Notes under the pieces: generated by a model
Seen by the model: the letters and a program-made list of their open reading frames with translations, nothing else
Told to the model about the DNA's origin: nothing
Databases searched by the model: none
Source of the DNA: Microbacteriaceae bacterium
GTDB taxonomy: Bacteria; Actinomycetota; Actinomycetes; Actinomycetales; Microbacteriaceae
Reading direction: 5' to 3'
Assembly (NCBI GenBank): GCA_025464975.1
Contig: JAODMT010000024.1
Location: forward strand, 558,001-622,000
Length of the DNA: 64,000 nt
Position numbers and translations under genes: made by a program
Shown here: positions 18,876 through 27,780 of the stretch, piece by piece
How the letters are laid out: each line of letters opens with the position of its first letter
Position numbering within the stretch: the stretch's first letter is position 1

Positions 18876-20726
18876 ATGGCCATTCTTGCCCATGGCATCG
18901 GGCCACAGCACACACTTCAGAGCCGTCCGCAATTGTGGCGCAAGTGGTGGTTCTGGGTCATCATCGCCTTGCTCGTACTCTTTGTTGCTGCCGCCACCTG
19001 GATCGGTTTGCGAGCGCTGGCCGCCAAGTCGGAGCTTGACGCCGCGCAGCTCGACGTGGGCAAGCTGAAAACTCAGGCGACCTCGCAGAACTTCGGTTCC
19101 ATGGCGGCAACGCTCGTCGCGCTGAAGGGCCACTCCGAGGCGGCCGCCCGGCTGACCAGCGACCCGGTGTGGCGGGCGGGCGAGTTTGTGCCCGCTCTCG
19201 GCAAGAACCTTCGCGTGGTGCGCCAGCTTGCCGCCGTCACCAACGACGTGGTGCAGAACACCGTTGCCCCCCTGGTCGAGGTGGCATCCGGCCTCAGCCC
19301 CGCGTCCTTCGCCCCGGTCAACGGCGGGCTCAACCTCAAGCCGTTGATCCAGGCGGTCCCAGCGGTTGCCCGCGCCGACAAGGGCCTCAACGCGGCGACG
19401 AAGAGCATTAACGCGATCAACACCGCCGGCACAATGAAGGTGATTGCTGGGGGAAAGACCCAACTGTCGACCCTCATGGCGACGATGGTCCCGTTGCTCG
19501 ACAGCGCGAACACCCTGCTGCCGCTGCTGCCGCCGTCCATGGGCGCCACGCAGCCCCGGACCTACGTCGTCATGTTCCTTAACAACGCGGAATCGCGAGC
19601 CCTCGGCGGCTCGGCACTCTCTTTCGCGGAACTAAACATCGACAAGGGCAAAATATCTCTTGCGAACGCTGTGAGCGCCGGACCCGACCACTTCCAAAAT
19701 TACTCCACTCCGGTCATTTCGGTGCCCCAGAGTGTTCGAGTGCTTTACGGGGACGCAATCGGACGCTCCATTGCCAACTCCACTGTTCGCCCGGATTTCC
19801 CCACGGCGGCGCAGGTGGTTTCCGAGTATTGGAAGCGCCAGTTTGGTAAAACGGTCGACGGCGTGATCTCCATCGACCCGGTCGCGCTGTCTTACATTCT
19901 TCGGGCAACGACACCCGTTCAGTTGCCGTCTGGTGATGTCCTCACGCCGGACACTCTGGTGCCGTTCCTGCTGAATCAGGTGTACCAGCGCTACAACTCG
20001 GGAATCTACTCACGGGACAACGCCGCCCAGGACGCCATCTACGGCCAGGCGGTCGCCGCCACCTTCGCGAAACTGTCCGGTGGCCCGCTCGACCTCAAGC
20101 TCTTGGTCGCGGCGCTGCAGCAGGCTCATACCGAGGGCCGAATCAACTACTGGAGTTCGCACCCCGCCGAGGAGGCTGTGCTCGTGAAGGCCAACCTTGA
20201 CGGTGGACTCCCCAAGAGCGGCGCAAAGACTGACCGGGTGGGCGTCTACTTCCAGGACAACGTGGGGTCGAAACTCAACTTCTACCTCAACCAGACCGTG
20301 CGCACCGAGCAAGCGGTGTGCCGAGCCGACGGGCGCGAGAGCTACCGGATCGGGGTCGACCTGGCCAGCACCGTGCCGCTGAACGCGAAGTCCCTTTCAC
20401 CGTCGATCCTGGGCACCTGGCAGGTGGAAAAACTGAAGCCCGGCGTGCAGAGGCTGTACGTGTACGTGTACGCGCCGCCCGGCTCGCAAATTATGGGCGC
20501 CACGATCAACGGCGCCCCGGTCGTTGTCGACGCCCTGAACGACGAGTCGTACCCGGTCGCGAGGTTGCGCGTGTCGGTGGACCCCGGTGCCTCGGCGACG
20601 ATGACCGTCGACATCACCGCAAAAAAGGCCGGGGTGAAGGCGCTCGCCGCTCAGGTGACCCCGATGGTCAACAACACGAAGATCGTTTCCGCGCCGCTGG
20701 ATTGCGCCACGGTCGCAGGCAAGTAG
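18876..20726 (+). CDS. DUF4012 domain-containing membrane-anchored protein
   Basis: About 616 residues. One N-terminal transmembrane helix (WWFWVIIALLVLFVAAATWI) is followed by a long extracytoplasmic region. The middle part, with YVVMFLNNAESRALGGSALS and later DGVISIDPVALSYILRATTP, is characteristic of DUF4012, a family seen next to surface-polysaccharide genes in actinobacteria and other Gram-positives. The C-terminus has a beta-rich part around VYVYAPPGSQIMG. The frame opens at a TTG (18777) but the ATG at 18876 places the helix normally; an ATG at 18837 is also possible. The biochemical role is not established; some relation to glycan attachment or export is only suggested by context. Confidence 0.82.
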   Translation: MAILAHGIGPQHTLQSRPQLWRKWWFWVIIALLVLFVAAATWIGLRALAAKSELDAAQLDVGKLKTQATSQNFGSMAATLVALKGHSEAAARLTSDPVWRAGEFVPALGKNLRVVRQLAAVTNDVVQNTVAPLVEVASGLSPASFAPVNGGLNLKPLIQAVPAVARADKGLNAATKSINAINTAGTMKVIAGGKTQLSTLMATMVPLLDSANTLLPLLPPSMGATQPRTYVVMFLNNAESRALGGSALSFAELNIDKGKISLANAVSAGPDHFQNYSTPVISVPQSVRVLYGDAIGRSIANSTVRPDFPTAAQVVSEYWKRQFGKTVDGVISIDPVALSYILRATTPVQLPSGDVLTPDTLVPFLLNQVYQRYNSGIYSRDNAAQDAIYGQAVAATFAKLSGGPLDLKLLVAALQQAHTEGRINYWSSHPAEEAVLVKANLDGGLPKSGAKTDRVGVYFQDNVGSKLNFYLNQTVRTEQAVCRADGRESYRIGVDLASTVPLNAKSLSPSILGTWQVEKLKPGVQRLYVYVYAPPGSQIMGATINGAPVVVDALNDESYPVARLRVSVDPGASATMTVDITAKKAGVKALAAQVTPMVNNTKIVSAPLDCATVAGK

Positions 20727-20733
20727 GCGACGC

Positions 20734-22035
20734 CTACTCGATGTGAGCCGACGGGCGGGTGGCGGCGAACGCCCTGCGCCAACTCAGCTCCCGCGAGGCC
20801 TTCACCGAGCAGACCACGAAGGTGAGCCAGCCGAACTCGACTAGCAGCGAACTCTCGGCAAGCCCGGTGACGAGCAGCACCACCAGCACGAGGGCCGGCC
20901 AGGCGTAGACGAAGCTGCGCTGCCTCGACGCCAGAAGCCAGGACCGGATGAACGCGAGTCCGATCAGGAACACGAACGCCAACAGCCCGATCAGGCCGAG
21001 CTGAAACCACACGTCGAGGTAGGAGTTGAAGGCCGAATCCGGCACCACGCCCGCGCCATCCCGAATGGAGGCAAACGGCGGAAGGGACGTCCACCAGTGC
21101 CCGGCCCAACCCCATCCCTCCAGCTCGTGTTCCGGAATCAGCAGCCTGATGGATCGCCAGATTTGCAGTCGCTTGTTGAGCTCGGCGCTCGCACTGAGCG
21201 CGTTGATGATCGGGGTTCGGGCGGCCCACGCGAGGACCAACACGGTGACCGTCGTGGCGAGCAGGCCGATCTGCCAGAAGCGCTTGCGCTCCGGCGTGGC
21301 GCGGCGCAGCCCGTACAGGGCGAGGGCGGCAAGAACGACGATCACGAAGGTGCCGAAGGCGATCGGTGACCGGGCGAGCAGCAGGGTGACGCCGGCGAGC
21401 ACGAGGGAGCCGACCGCGCGGGATCGCGGCACTGATTGCGTGCGCAGTTCCGTTCCGAAGGTGACAATCGCGACAAGCGTCACAATGCCGAGCTCGTTCC
21501 TCGTGCCGAAGATGCCCTGGATCGGGCCGAGCTGCGCGAGAGTTCCCTGGATCGCAAGGAAATGTAAGGGGGAGTCGACGAGGAGGCCTGAGAAGATCTC
21601 GAGCGCAATGGAGAGAACGAGGGCACCGCGCAACACATCGCCGAACGCCCTCGCGATTTGGATCGTGTCACGGATGAGCGCGACATAGATTCCGAGCATC
21701 GTGACGCCGAGCAGATAGAGCACACTGCCGAGGCTCGCCCAGTTGTACTGGCTCCAAAACACGGAGGTGGTCGCCCAGCCGACGAAAATCAGCAGCGATA
21801 TCGGCAGCAGCCCGTGCCACTCGATGGTTTCCCGTTGGGCGATCAGCGACACCGTCGCGAGCAGCACGAGAGCGCCCGTGATGGCCAGCGCCCCGGGCCA
21901 TCCGATGAGCTCCTGAAGCAGCAGAGCGCCGATCTCGGCGCCGATGATCGTCTGGGTGAGCGCGGCCGAGAACCGCGGCGATCCCAGAAAGTATCGGGCG
22001 ATGACGAAGCCCGGATGCTCGCGGCGGGCGTTCAC
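20734..22035 (-). CDS. O-antigen ligase/polymerase family membrane protein (second of two)
   Basis: 433 residues with about eleven hydrophobic segments. The large periplasmic-type loop carries GWGWAGHWWTSLPPF and FNSYLDVWFQLGLIGLLAFV, the pattern of the O-antigen ligase/polymerase family (WaaL/Wzy). The GTG start at 22035 overlaps the stop of the upstream paralogue (GTGA), giving coupled translation. A longer open frame continues upstream to 23136, but that part is an out-of-frame shadow of the paralogue. In a Gram-positive these proteins are more likely polymerases or ligases to a wall acceptor than LPS ligases. Confidence 0.82.
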   Translation of the reverse strand: MNARREHPGFVIARYFLGSPRFSAALTQTIIGAEIGALLLQELIGWPGALAITGALVLLATVSLIAQRETIEWHGLLPISLLIFVGWATTSVFWSQYNWASLGSVLYLLGVTMLGIYVALIRDTIQIARAFGDVLRGALVLSIALEIFSGLLVDSPLHFLAIQGTLAQLGPIQGIFGTRNELGIVTLVAIVTFGTELRTQSVPRSRAVGSLVLAGVTLLLARSPIAFGTFVIVVLAALALYGLRRATPERKRFWQIGLLATTVTVLVLAWAARTPIINALSASAELNKRLQIWRSIRLLIPEHELEGWGWAGHWWTSLPPFASIRDGAGVVPDSAFNSYLDVWFQLGLIGLLAFVFLIGLAFIRSWLLASRQRSFVYAWPALVLVVLLVTGLAESSLLVEFGWLTFVVCSVKASRELSWRRAFAATRPSAHIE

Positions 22036-23372
22036 CGGCGGCTCCGCAGCGACAGCGGGGCGCGCGCCTCCGGCACGGATTCGAGCCCGAGCGGGGTCAG
22101 CTTGGTCTTCACCGCCCAGATTACCAGCAGCATCCAGCCGCCCTCGAGCAGGATGCGGCTCTCCGCGATGCTCTGCACGAGCTGCGCGGTCAGAACGAGC
22201 ACGGGCAGCATCGCCACCCAGGAGTAGGTACCGGTCTGGCCGGGAGCGGTGACCACCCGGTCGACCGAGAGCAACCAGGAGCGCACGAGGGTCGCGAGCA
22301 CGAGAGCCGCGAACACCACCAGCCCGATGATGCCGACCTGCAGCCACACGTCCAGCCACGCGTCGTGCGCGTGCGGCGGCTGCACGCCGCCGGCCTTGTG
22401 CAGGGTGTTGAACGGGGCGATCCACACGATCCAGTAGCCCAACCAACCCCAGCCCGCGCCGGGGCGCTGCTGGGCGAGGGCGATGACCTCTTTCCAAATT
22501 TCCGCCCGGCCGGTGAGGTCGGGGCTCTTGCCGAGAACGCTCAGGATGCGGTCCTGGGCCAGGAAGGCCGAGACCGCGAGCAGGGCGACCACGGCGGCGA
22601 TCCCGCCGTAGGTGAACGCGCGGGCGCGGGGAGTGCGGGCCAGCCGCACGAGCAGCGACGCAATCGCGACGACAATGACGACCGCGAGCGCGACGAAGAT
22701 CGTGGCCGATTGGGTGAGGCCGATGGTGACGACGGCAACGACGAGCCAGAACCAGCCCCAGCCGCGGCGAACGTCTTTTGCGGCCAGCTGAATGGCGAAG
22801 ACGATGAGCCCGACGAGCGCCGCCATGGCGAGAAGGCTCGAGTTGCCGAGGATGCCCTGGATCTTCCCCGACTGGAACAGCAGGTCCCGTGACCAGTACA
22901 GAAGCTGGGCCGGGTGAGCCACCGGGGCGACCCACACCGGGTAGATCGGGTGCCGGATGATCGCGGCGACGACGAACTCGAAGAGAAAGGACAGCCCGAG
23001 AACCAAGCGGAACACCCAGCCGAGCACGGTGAGAAGTTCCTGCCAGGTGAGGGTGATCGCGATCGACACGGCGGCGGCCGTCGTGACGAGCTGCACGACG
23101 GCGCCGAGGGTCGTGAACCCGGGGTAGAAGGACCACGAGATGGAGAGGAACGACAGAGCCATGAACGCGAGCAGCGGGTAGGGAAGCGAACCAACCCGAA
23201 GCCGCTTGCGATTGCGCACGAGCATCGCGATGGTGACTCCCGTGATGATCAGCACGAGCACGCCATAGCCCTGCCAGAAGATCAGGTTGCGCCAGAAGTC
23301 ACCGGCGATGCCCGTGAACAGCACGAAGGTCGCGAATCCCATGCGGAATCCGCGACTGTCGAGTGTGTTCAT
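22032..23372 (-). CDS. O-antigen ligase/polymerase family membrane protein (first of two)
   Basis: 446 residues, about eleven hydrophobic segments, start at ATG 23372 (MNTLDSRGFRMGFATFVLF). It has the same loop signature as its downstream neighbour: GWGWLGYWIVWIAPFNTL, then HDAWLDVWLQVGIIGLVVFA. The two proteins align along their length, so they are tandem paralogues in one transcript. Probable role: polymerisation or transfer of a lipid-linked surface glycan. G+C is high here, unlike the 5.4-18.8 kb segment, suggesting these belong to the resident chromosome. Confidence 0.85.
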   Translation of the reverse strand: MNTLDSRGFRMGFATFVLFTGIAGDFWRNLIFWQGYGVLVLIITGVTIAMLVRNRKRLRVGSLPYPLLAFMALSFLSISWSFYPGFTTLGAVVQLVTTAAAVSIAITLTWQELLTVLGWVFRLVLGLSFLFEFVVAAIIRHPIYPVWVAPVAHPAQLLYWSRDLLFQSGKIQGILGNSSLLAMAALVGLIVFAIQLAAKDVRRGWGWFWLVVAVVTIGLTQSATIFVALAVVIVVAIASLLVRLARTPRARAFTYGGIAAVVALLAVSAFLAQDRILSVLGKSPDLTGRAEIWKEVIALAQQRPGAGWGWLGYWIVWIAPFNTLHKAGGVQPPHAHDAWLDVWLQVGIIGLVVFAALVLATLVRSWLLSVDRVVTAPGQTGTYSWVAMLPVLVLTAQLVQSIAESRILLEGGWMLLVIWAVKTKLTPLGLESVPEARAPLSLRSRR

Positions 23373-23435
23373 AGAGAACAGGTTAGGCCGTGGCGGGTGA
23401 GAGCCGCTTGCGCGCGGCTCGCCGAGCCGGCGGTC

Positions 23436-24620
23436 TTAGACGAATGCGGACTGGCCGGTGATCGCCCGCCCGACGATGAGGGTGTTCATCTCCCTCGTGC
23501 CCTCGTAGGAGTAGATCGCCTCCGCGTCGGCGAAGAATTTGATGACCCCGTAGTCCATGACGATGCCGTTGCCGCCGAACAGCTCGCGGCACCAGGCGAC
23601 GGTTTCGCGCATCCGGCTCGTCGTGAACTCCTTCGCGAGTGCGGAATGCTCGTCGCGTTGAATTCCCTCGTCGAGCATCTGGCTCACCCGGGTGACGAGC
23701 CCGATGGAGGAGGTGATGTTGCCGAGGCTCTTGGCCAACAGCTCCTGGACGAGCTGGTGGCGGCCGATCGGCTTGCCGAACTGGATGCGCTCGCCGGCGT
23801 AGCCCACCGCGGCCTCGTAGGCCCCGACCGCGTTGCCGACCGCGGCCCAGGCCACTTCGGCGCGGGTGAGTCGGAGCACCGCCGCGGTCTGCCGGAACGA
23901 CTGCGAGCCCTGCAGCCGGTTCGCCTCCGGCACCACCACATTGGTGAGCACGATGTCGGCGTTCTGCACGATGCGCAGCGCCTGCTTGTTCTCAATCCGG
24001 GTGGCCGAGTAGCCCTCCGTCGTGGTCGGCACGATGAATCCCTTGACCTGGTTGTCTTCGGCGTCACGCGCCCAGATGATCGTGACGTCGCTAATCGAGC
24101 CGTTTCCGATCCACCGCTTCGCGCCGTTGATCACCCAGTGGTCGCCGTCGCGCCGCGCGACGGTCTGCAGTCCCTGGGCGGTGTCGGAGCCGGAGAGCGG
24201 CTCGGTGAGGCCGAACGCGCCGAGAAGCTCGACGGAGGCGAGCTTCGGCAGCCACTCCGCGCGTTGCTCGGCGGATCCGGCAACAGCGATCGAGCCCATG
24301 ACGAGCCCGTTCTGCATGCCGACGAGGGTCGAGACACTCGCGTCAACCCGCGCGAGCTCGAGGGCGACCCAGCCGCGGAACACCGCACTGTTCTCAAACC
24401 GCCGGGTCTCCTCCCACGACTGCCCGAACGCGCCCAGCTCCGCGAGGCCGGTCACGACGTCCCGTGGGAAGAACTCGCCCTTCATCCACAGGTCATTGGC
24501 GATCGGCCGCACCTTCTCCTCGAGGAAGGCGCGAAGTTCCACGATGAACTGCTTCTCCCGGTCGGAGAGGGCGTTTTCGTAGCCGTAGAAGTCGCTGGGG
24601 ATTGGCTCGAATGACGTCAT
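23436..24620 (-). CDS. Acyl-CoA dehydrogenase, glutaryl-CoA dehydrogenase-like
   Basis: 394 residues of the flavin-dependent acyl-CoA dehydrogenase family. FGLTEPLSGSDTAQG binds substrate and FAD, RWIGNGSISDVTIIWARD follows, and the C-terminal YSYEGTREMNTLIVGRAITG matches the glutaryl-CoA dehydrogenase pattern with the catalytic Glu in YEGT. GCDH-type enzymes convert glutaryl-CoA to crotonyl-CoA in lysine/tryptophan breakdown. The frame is open to 24794, but ATG 24620 begins the conserved MTSFEPIPSDFYG and has CGGAG upstream. It stands alone between glycan genes and manA, with no pathway partners visible. Confidence 0.87.
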   Translation of the reverse strand: MTSFEPIPSDFYGYENALSDREKQFIVELRAFLEEKVRPIANDLWMKGEFFPRDVVTGLAELGAFGQSWEETRRFENSAVFRGWVALELARVDASVSTLVGMQNGLVMGSIAVAGSAEQRAEWLPKLASVELLGAFGLTEPLSGSDTAQGLQTVARRDGDHWVINGAKRWIGNGSISDVTIIWARDAEDNQVKGFIVPTTTEGYSATRIENKQALRIVQNADIVLTNVVVPEANRLQGSQSFRQTAAVLRLTRAEVAWAAVGNAVGAYEAAVGYAGERIQFGKPIGRHQLVQELLAKSLGNITSSIGLVTRVSQMLDEGIQRDEHSALAKEFTTSRMRETVAWCRELFGGNGIVMDYGVIKFFADAEAIYSYEGTREMNTLIVGRAITGQSAFV

Positions 24621-24820
24621 GTGTGTGCTCCGTTGCATCGCTGGTTGGCCGGCGGACCCGACGGGAGCCCGCGGTGCGCGCGCCACTTGTCCGACATTCG
24701 ACCCTATCCCCGCGTCTGCGACCGCCCAAGGTGATTGGTACTTTGGTCTAATCGCCCGCTTCGCGCCCCGGGTCCGGTTGTAGGTCGCGACCAAGCACCG
24801 CAGATCACCTAAGGATGTTG

Positions 24821-26038
24821 ATGTTTGTAGCCATCACCAATCGGCCGCGGCCCTACGCCTGGGGTTCCCGGACGGCGATCGCCGAGCTGCTCGGCCGCGA
24901 GGCATCCGGCGAACCGGAGGCGGAGCTGTGGCTCGGCGCGCACCCCGGATCGCCGAGCGTCATCCTGGATCCGGCGCAGACCGGAGGCGCCAAAGACCTC
25001 GCCGAGTGGATCGCGGCCGACCCGCAGACCGCGCTCGGCCCGTACGCGTCGACCGGGCGACTGCCGTTTCTGCTCAAGATCCTCGCCGCGGCGGCGCCGC
25101 TCTCGCTGCAGGCCCACCCGACCATCGAACAGGCTCGGCTCGGGTTCGAGCGGGAGAACGTACTCGGCGTGCCGCTGGACGCACCGAACCGCAACTACAA
25201 GGACGCCTTCCCGAAGCCCGAACTGATCTACGCGCTGAGCCCCACCTTCGATGCGCTCTGCGGATTTCGCCCGCTCGACCAGGTGCGCGGGCTGGTCGAG
25301 GCGCTCATCGACGTCTCACTCGCGATCGAGGATCCGCAGCCGCAGCCGCTCGAAGACCTGCTCGGCTCGCTTGCCGGGTCGGATGACGCGCTGCCGCAGA
25401 CCTTCGAGTGGCTGATCGGCAACGGCGCCGGGGTGCCGACGCTCGTCGCGCTCGTGACGGTGCTCGCGCAGGTGGGGGTGCCCGGTCACGAGGCGGAGAT
25501 GCGTACCGTTCGCCGGTTGGCCGAGCAGTACCACGGCGACCCCGGGATCGTCATCTCGTTGCTGCTCAACCACGTGACGCTTGCCGCCGGCGAGGCGCTG
25601 TACCTTCCGGCCGGAAACATCCACGCCTACCTGAACGGGCTGGGGGTTGAGCTCATGGCTGCGTCCGACAACGTGCTGCGCGGGGGTCTGACGCCGAAAT
25701 ACATCGACGTGCCGGAACTGCTCGACGTGCTCGACTTCACCGCCGTGCCGGTGCCGTATCTCGAGCCATCCGCGCCGACGCCCGGCGTTTCGGTGTACAC
25801 GCCAGACGTGCCCGACTTCGAGCTGGTGCGCGTGGCCGGGGATGACCTCGACTCGTCGTTCGAGCTTGGCGGCCCGGCCATCGCGATCTGCACCGACGGC
25901 GGCGTGACGATTTCCGGCGCGGCGGGTTCGCCGACGGTTGGTCTTGCCCGTGGCGAGTCGGTGTACATCACCCCGGACGAGTCCACGCTGCGGTTCGGCG
26001 GGACCGGGACGCTGTTCCTCGCGACGACGGGGCGGTAG
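24821..26038 (+). CDS. manA: Mannose-6-phosphate isomerase, class I
   Basis: 405 residues of the cupin-type zinc enzyme that interconverts fructose-6-phosphate and mannose-6-phosphate. Visible are YAWGSRTAIAELLG, the zinc-ligand stretch LQAHPTIEQA, YKDAFPKPELIYAL, and PAGNIHAYLNGLGVELMAAS with DNVLRGGLTPKYIDVPEL. Two ATGs are close (24815, 24821). The TAAGG at the ribosome site lies directly against the first and six bases before the second, so 24821 is the likelier start. Together with manB at 34462 it supplies mannose-1-phosphate for GDP-mannose, the substrate of gmd at the left end. Its last codons and stop lie in the 48-bp repeat found again at 27781. Confidence 0.93.
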   Translation: MFVAITNRPRPYAWGSRTAIAELLGREASGEPEAELWLGAHPGSPSVILDPAQTGGAKDLAEWIAADPQTALGPYASTGRLPFLLKILAAAAPLSLQAHPTIEQARLGFERENVLGVPLDAPNRNYKDAFPKPELIYALSPTFDALCGFRPLDQVRGLVEALIDVSLAIEDPQPQPLEDLLGSLAGSDDALPQTFEWLIGNGAGVPTLVALVTVLAQVGVPGHEAEMRTVRRLAEQYHGDPGIVISLLLNHVTLAAGEALYLPAGNIHAYLNGLGVELMAASDNVLRGGLTPKYIDVPELLDVLDFTAVPVPYLEPSAPTPGVSVYTPDVPDFELVRVAGDDLDSSFELGGPAIAICTDGGVTISGAAGSPTVGLARGESVYITPDESTLRFGGTGTLFLATTGR

Positions 26039-26066
26039 CGCCGTCGGGCGGGCCATTCCCCGCCCG
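26019..26066 (+). repeat. 48-bp direct repeat, left copy (manA 3' end)
   Basis: This copy covers the last codons and TAG stop of manA plus 28 bases beyond. It matches 27781-27828 at 46 of 48 positions (mismatches at positions 12 and 31). Its distal part can form a hairpin, with CGGGCGGG at 26045-26052 pairing with CCCGCCCG at 26059-26066, probably the manA transcription terminator. The two copies enclose the DUF559 gene and three palindromic hairpins. Confidence 0.92.
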
Positions 26067-26157
26067 TGCGCTGCTTCCCCTTTCCGCCGCCATCCGTCGC
26101 TGTTGCCTTTCCCACTGTTTCCCGCCGCTGGTTCCCCATTTCCGCCGCTACTTCCCC

Positions 26158-26234
26158 AAAACGCAGGACATTCACCACTGAACGTCGCATTTGCGCGCGT
26201 TAGCGACGCGACGGTGGTGAATCTCCTGCGTTTT
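26158..26234. repeat. Palindromic hairpin repeat, copy A
   Basis: A 77-bp inverted repeat. The left arm is AAAACGCAGGAC then ATTCACCAC. The right arm is its reverse complement apart from one G/C change. The 35-base centre is itself partly self-complementary (CGTCGC with GCGACG). The A-tract before and T-tract after the stem would let it act as a terminator in both directions. Similar copies at 27475, 27619 and 48383. Confidence 0.9.
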
Positions 26235-26441
26235 CAGTGACGCACGCGCTTCCGTGCGCCGGCATTTCGGCGACGCGGTGCTTTTTCGTGACGCGGTGCT
26301 TTCGGTGACGCGTTTCAGCGACGGGTGCTTCGGCGAGACGGCGGTGCGTCGCGGCTCCTCCACCGGATGACCGCCTCGAGGGGAGTGAACAGTTTCCGTC
26401 GCCTGGCCCGGCGGCGAGGCATCCGCAGCCACCCTTGTGCG

Positions 26442-27509
26442 ATGCAGTCGATCGAGCAACGGATACTGTCGTCGGGGTTGTTCCTGCGGCGACGGGATCT
26501 TCTCGCGCTCGGCTACACCGACGCGCAGATCAGGATTTCGCTCGCTGCGCACCGCATCTTCAGGGTCAGGCATGGGTGGTACTCGGTTCCCGGTGCGCCA
26601 GAGGCTGCGGTGTGCGCGGTGCGAGTGGGCGGCCGGCTGACGTCCGTCTCGGCGCTCGAGTCCTATGGTCTGCCGGTGCCGCGTCGTCCGGTGTTGCATA
26701 TTGCGGTTCTCGCCACCGCGAGTCGACTTCGTACTACGGATGACCGTCGCCGACGTCTGGATCCGGACAGCGGTGTGCGAGTGCACTGGGTCGACCTCCG
26801 GGGGAGAGGCGGATCGGTGTGGCGGGTCTCGATCGACGACGCCCTCCTGGCGACCCTCATTGAGGAACCGCGGGACATCGCCGTGGCGTGCGCCAGCGCG
26901 GTGATGCACCACGAGCGCTGGTCCCCGGAGCGGATGGACGCGGTGTTCCGGCGGGCGCCGGCGGAGGTGCGCAGGTGGCGCGGGCTGGTGAGCGCGCTCG
27001 ACGAGTCCCATGGCGAGACGTTCTTCCGCCTGTGGTTGCTCGATGCGGGAATGACGTTCGCGCAGCAGGTTGTCATTGCCGGCATCGGGCGATTCGATTT
27101 CCAGGTGGGGCCATGCACGTACGTCGAGGTGGACGGCGGCCAGCACGACCCGAATTGGATCGACCCGCAGAGCAGCTCCTGGGAGAAAGACCACGACTGG
27201 GACACGTCGATGGCGATCATCGGCAATCGAGTGCTGCGGAATACCTATCGGCAGCTTTACCGCGACTTTCCGCGGGTGCTCCGAGCCATCCGGCGCGCGA
27301 TTGAGGATGATCTGGCGGCCGGGCGCTGGCGGGCGAAGCATCCGAACGCCCCCGCCGTGCGCGCCGCCACCGCATCACCGGGTATTGGGCTGCCGCCGGG
27401 AATTGCGCCGGCGCTCCGGATTGCGCTGTCGCCACACCTGCCGTCCTCAGCGCCGTCCGTGCGCGCTCACGCACAACGAAAACGCAGGACATTCACCACG
27501 AAACCGTGA
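26442..27509 (+). CDS. AbiEi-antitoxin-like N-terminal domain plus DUF559 (VSR-like) endonuclease
   Basis: About 355 residues. The N-terminal part LFLRRRDLLALGYTDAQIR with FRVRHGWYSVPG resembles the winged-helix domain annotated as AbiEi antitoxin-like. The C-terminal half, about residues 185-300, has the DUF559/VSR-like PD-(D/E)XK pattern: SHGETFFRLWLLDAGM, RFDFQVG, TYVEVDGGQH, then NRVLRNTYRQLY. Such genes are common and scattered in actinobacteria; their targets are mostly unknown. The frame opens at 26325, and starts at 26367 or 26442 are possible. The last dozen residues (QRKRRTFTTKP) and the stop are encoded by hairpin copy B, so the gene has its 3' end inside the repeat. Confidence 0.78.
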   Translation: MQSIEQRILSSGLFLRRRDLLALGYTDAQIRISLAAHRIFRVRHGWYSVPGAPEAAVCAVRVGGRLTSVSALESYGLPVPRRPVLHIAVLATASRLRTTDDRRRRLDPDSGVRVHWVDLRGRGGSVWRVSIDDALLATLIEEPRDIAVACASAVMHHERWSPERMDAVFRRAPAEVRRWRGLVSALDESHGETFFRLWLLDAGMTFAQQVVIAGIGRFDFQVGPCTYVEVDGGQHDPNWIDPQSSSWEKDHDWDTSMAIIGNRVLRNTYRQLYRDFPRVLRAIRRAIEDDLAAGRWRAKHPNAPAVRAATASPGIGLPPGIAPALRIALSPHLPSSAPSVRAHAQRKRRTFTTKP

Positions 27510-27558
27510 TTCCGCCGCGGAAATGGCGCAGTGGTGGCGAACATCCTGCGTTTTCGTT
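27475..27558. repeat. Palindromic hairpin repeat, copy B
   Basis: An 84-bp inverted repeat at the 3' end of the DUF559 gene. The arms begin AACGAAAACGCAGGA and end with the reverse complement, four bases longer than copies A and D. The left arm is coding for the last residues of the endonuclease. The centre contains a second small palindrome (TTCCGC with GCGGAA). Confidence 0.9.
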
Positions 27559-27618
27559 CGATGGACCGTCTAGTGGGCGCCGTGCCGAGGGGCGCGGGGT
27601 GTGACTGCGTGCGCCTGC

Positions 27619-27701
27619 AACGAAAACGCAGGAGATTCACCACGAGAGTGCCGTGAAAGGGACGAAATGGCGGGAACAGTGGTGATTCTCCTGCGTTTTC
27701 G
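27619..27701. repeat. Palindromic hairpin repeat, copy C
   Basis: An inverted repeat of the same family, 60 bases after copy B. The left arm is CGAAAACGCAGGAG then ATTCACCAC and the right arm its near-perfect reverse complement. Its centre shares GAAATGGCG with copy B and GTGCCG with copy D, so the centres are related as well as the arms. Confidence 0.9.
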
Positions 27702-27744
27702 GGAAGGAGACGGAAGCACGACGGGAAGGAGACGGAAGCACGAC
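27701..27744 (+). repeat. 22-bp tandem repeat (2 units), purine-rich
   Basis: Two identical 22-bp units start at 27701 and 27723 (beginning GGGAAGGAGACGGAAGCA). A degenerate continuation of GACGGxxGCACGACGG runs to about 27780. It lies between hairpin C and the right 48-bp direct repeat. Confidence 0.8.
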
Positions 27745-27780
27745 GGGGAGCACGACGGGTGCATGCCGGATGCACGACGG

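Noticed and set aside
20734-23136. An 800-residue fusion on the minus strand
   Set aside because: The first half is an out-of-frame shadow of the upstream ligase-type gene; the real second gene starts at the GTG at 22035.
22914-24614. Open frame of 566 codons on the plus strand
   Set aside because: It is antisense to the O-antigen-ligase-type and acyl-CoA dehydrogenase genes; composition is Arg/Glu/His-rich without domains.
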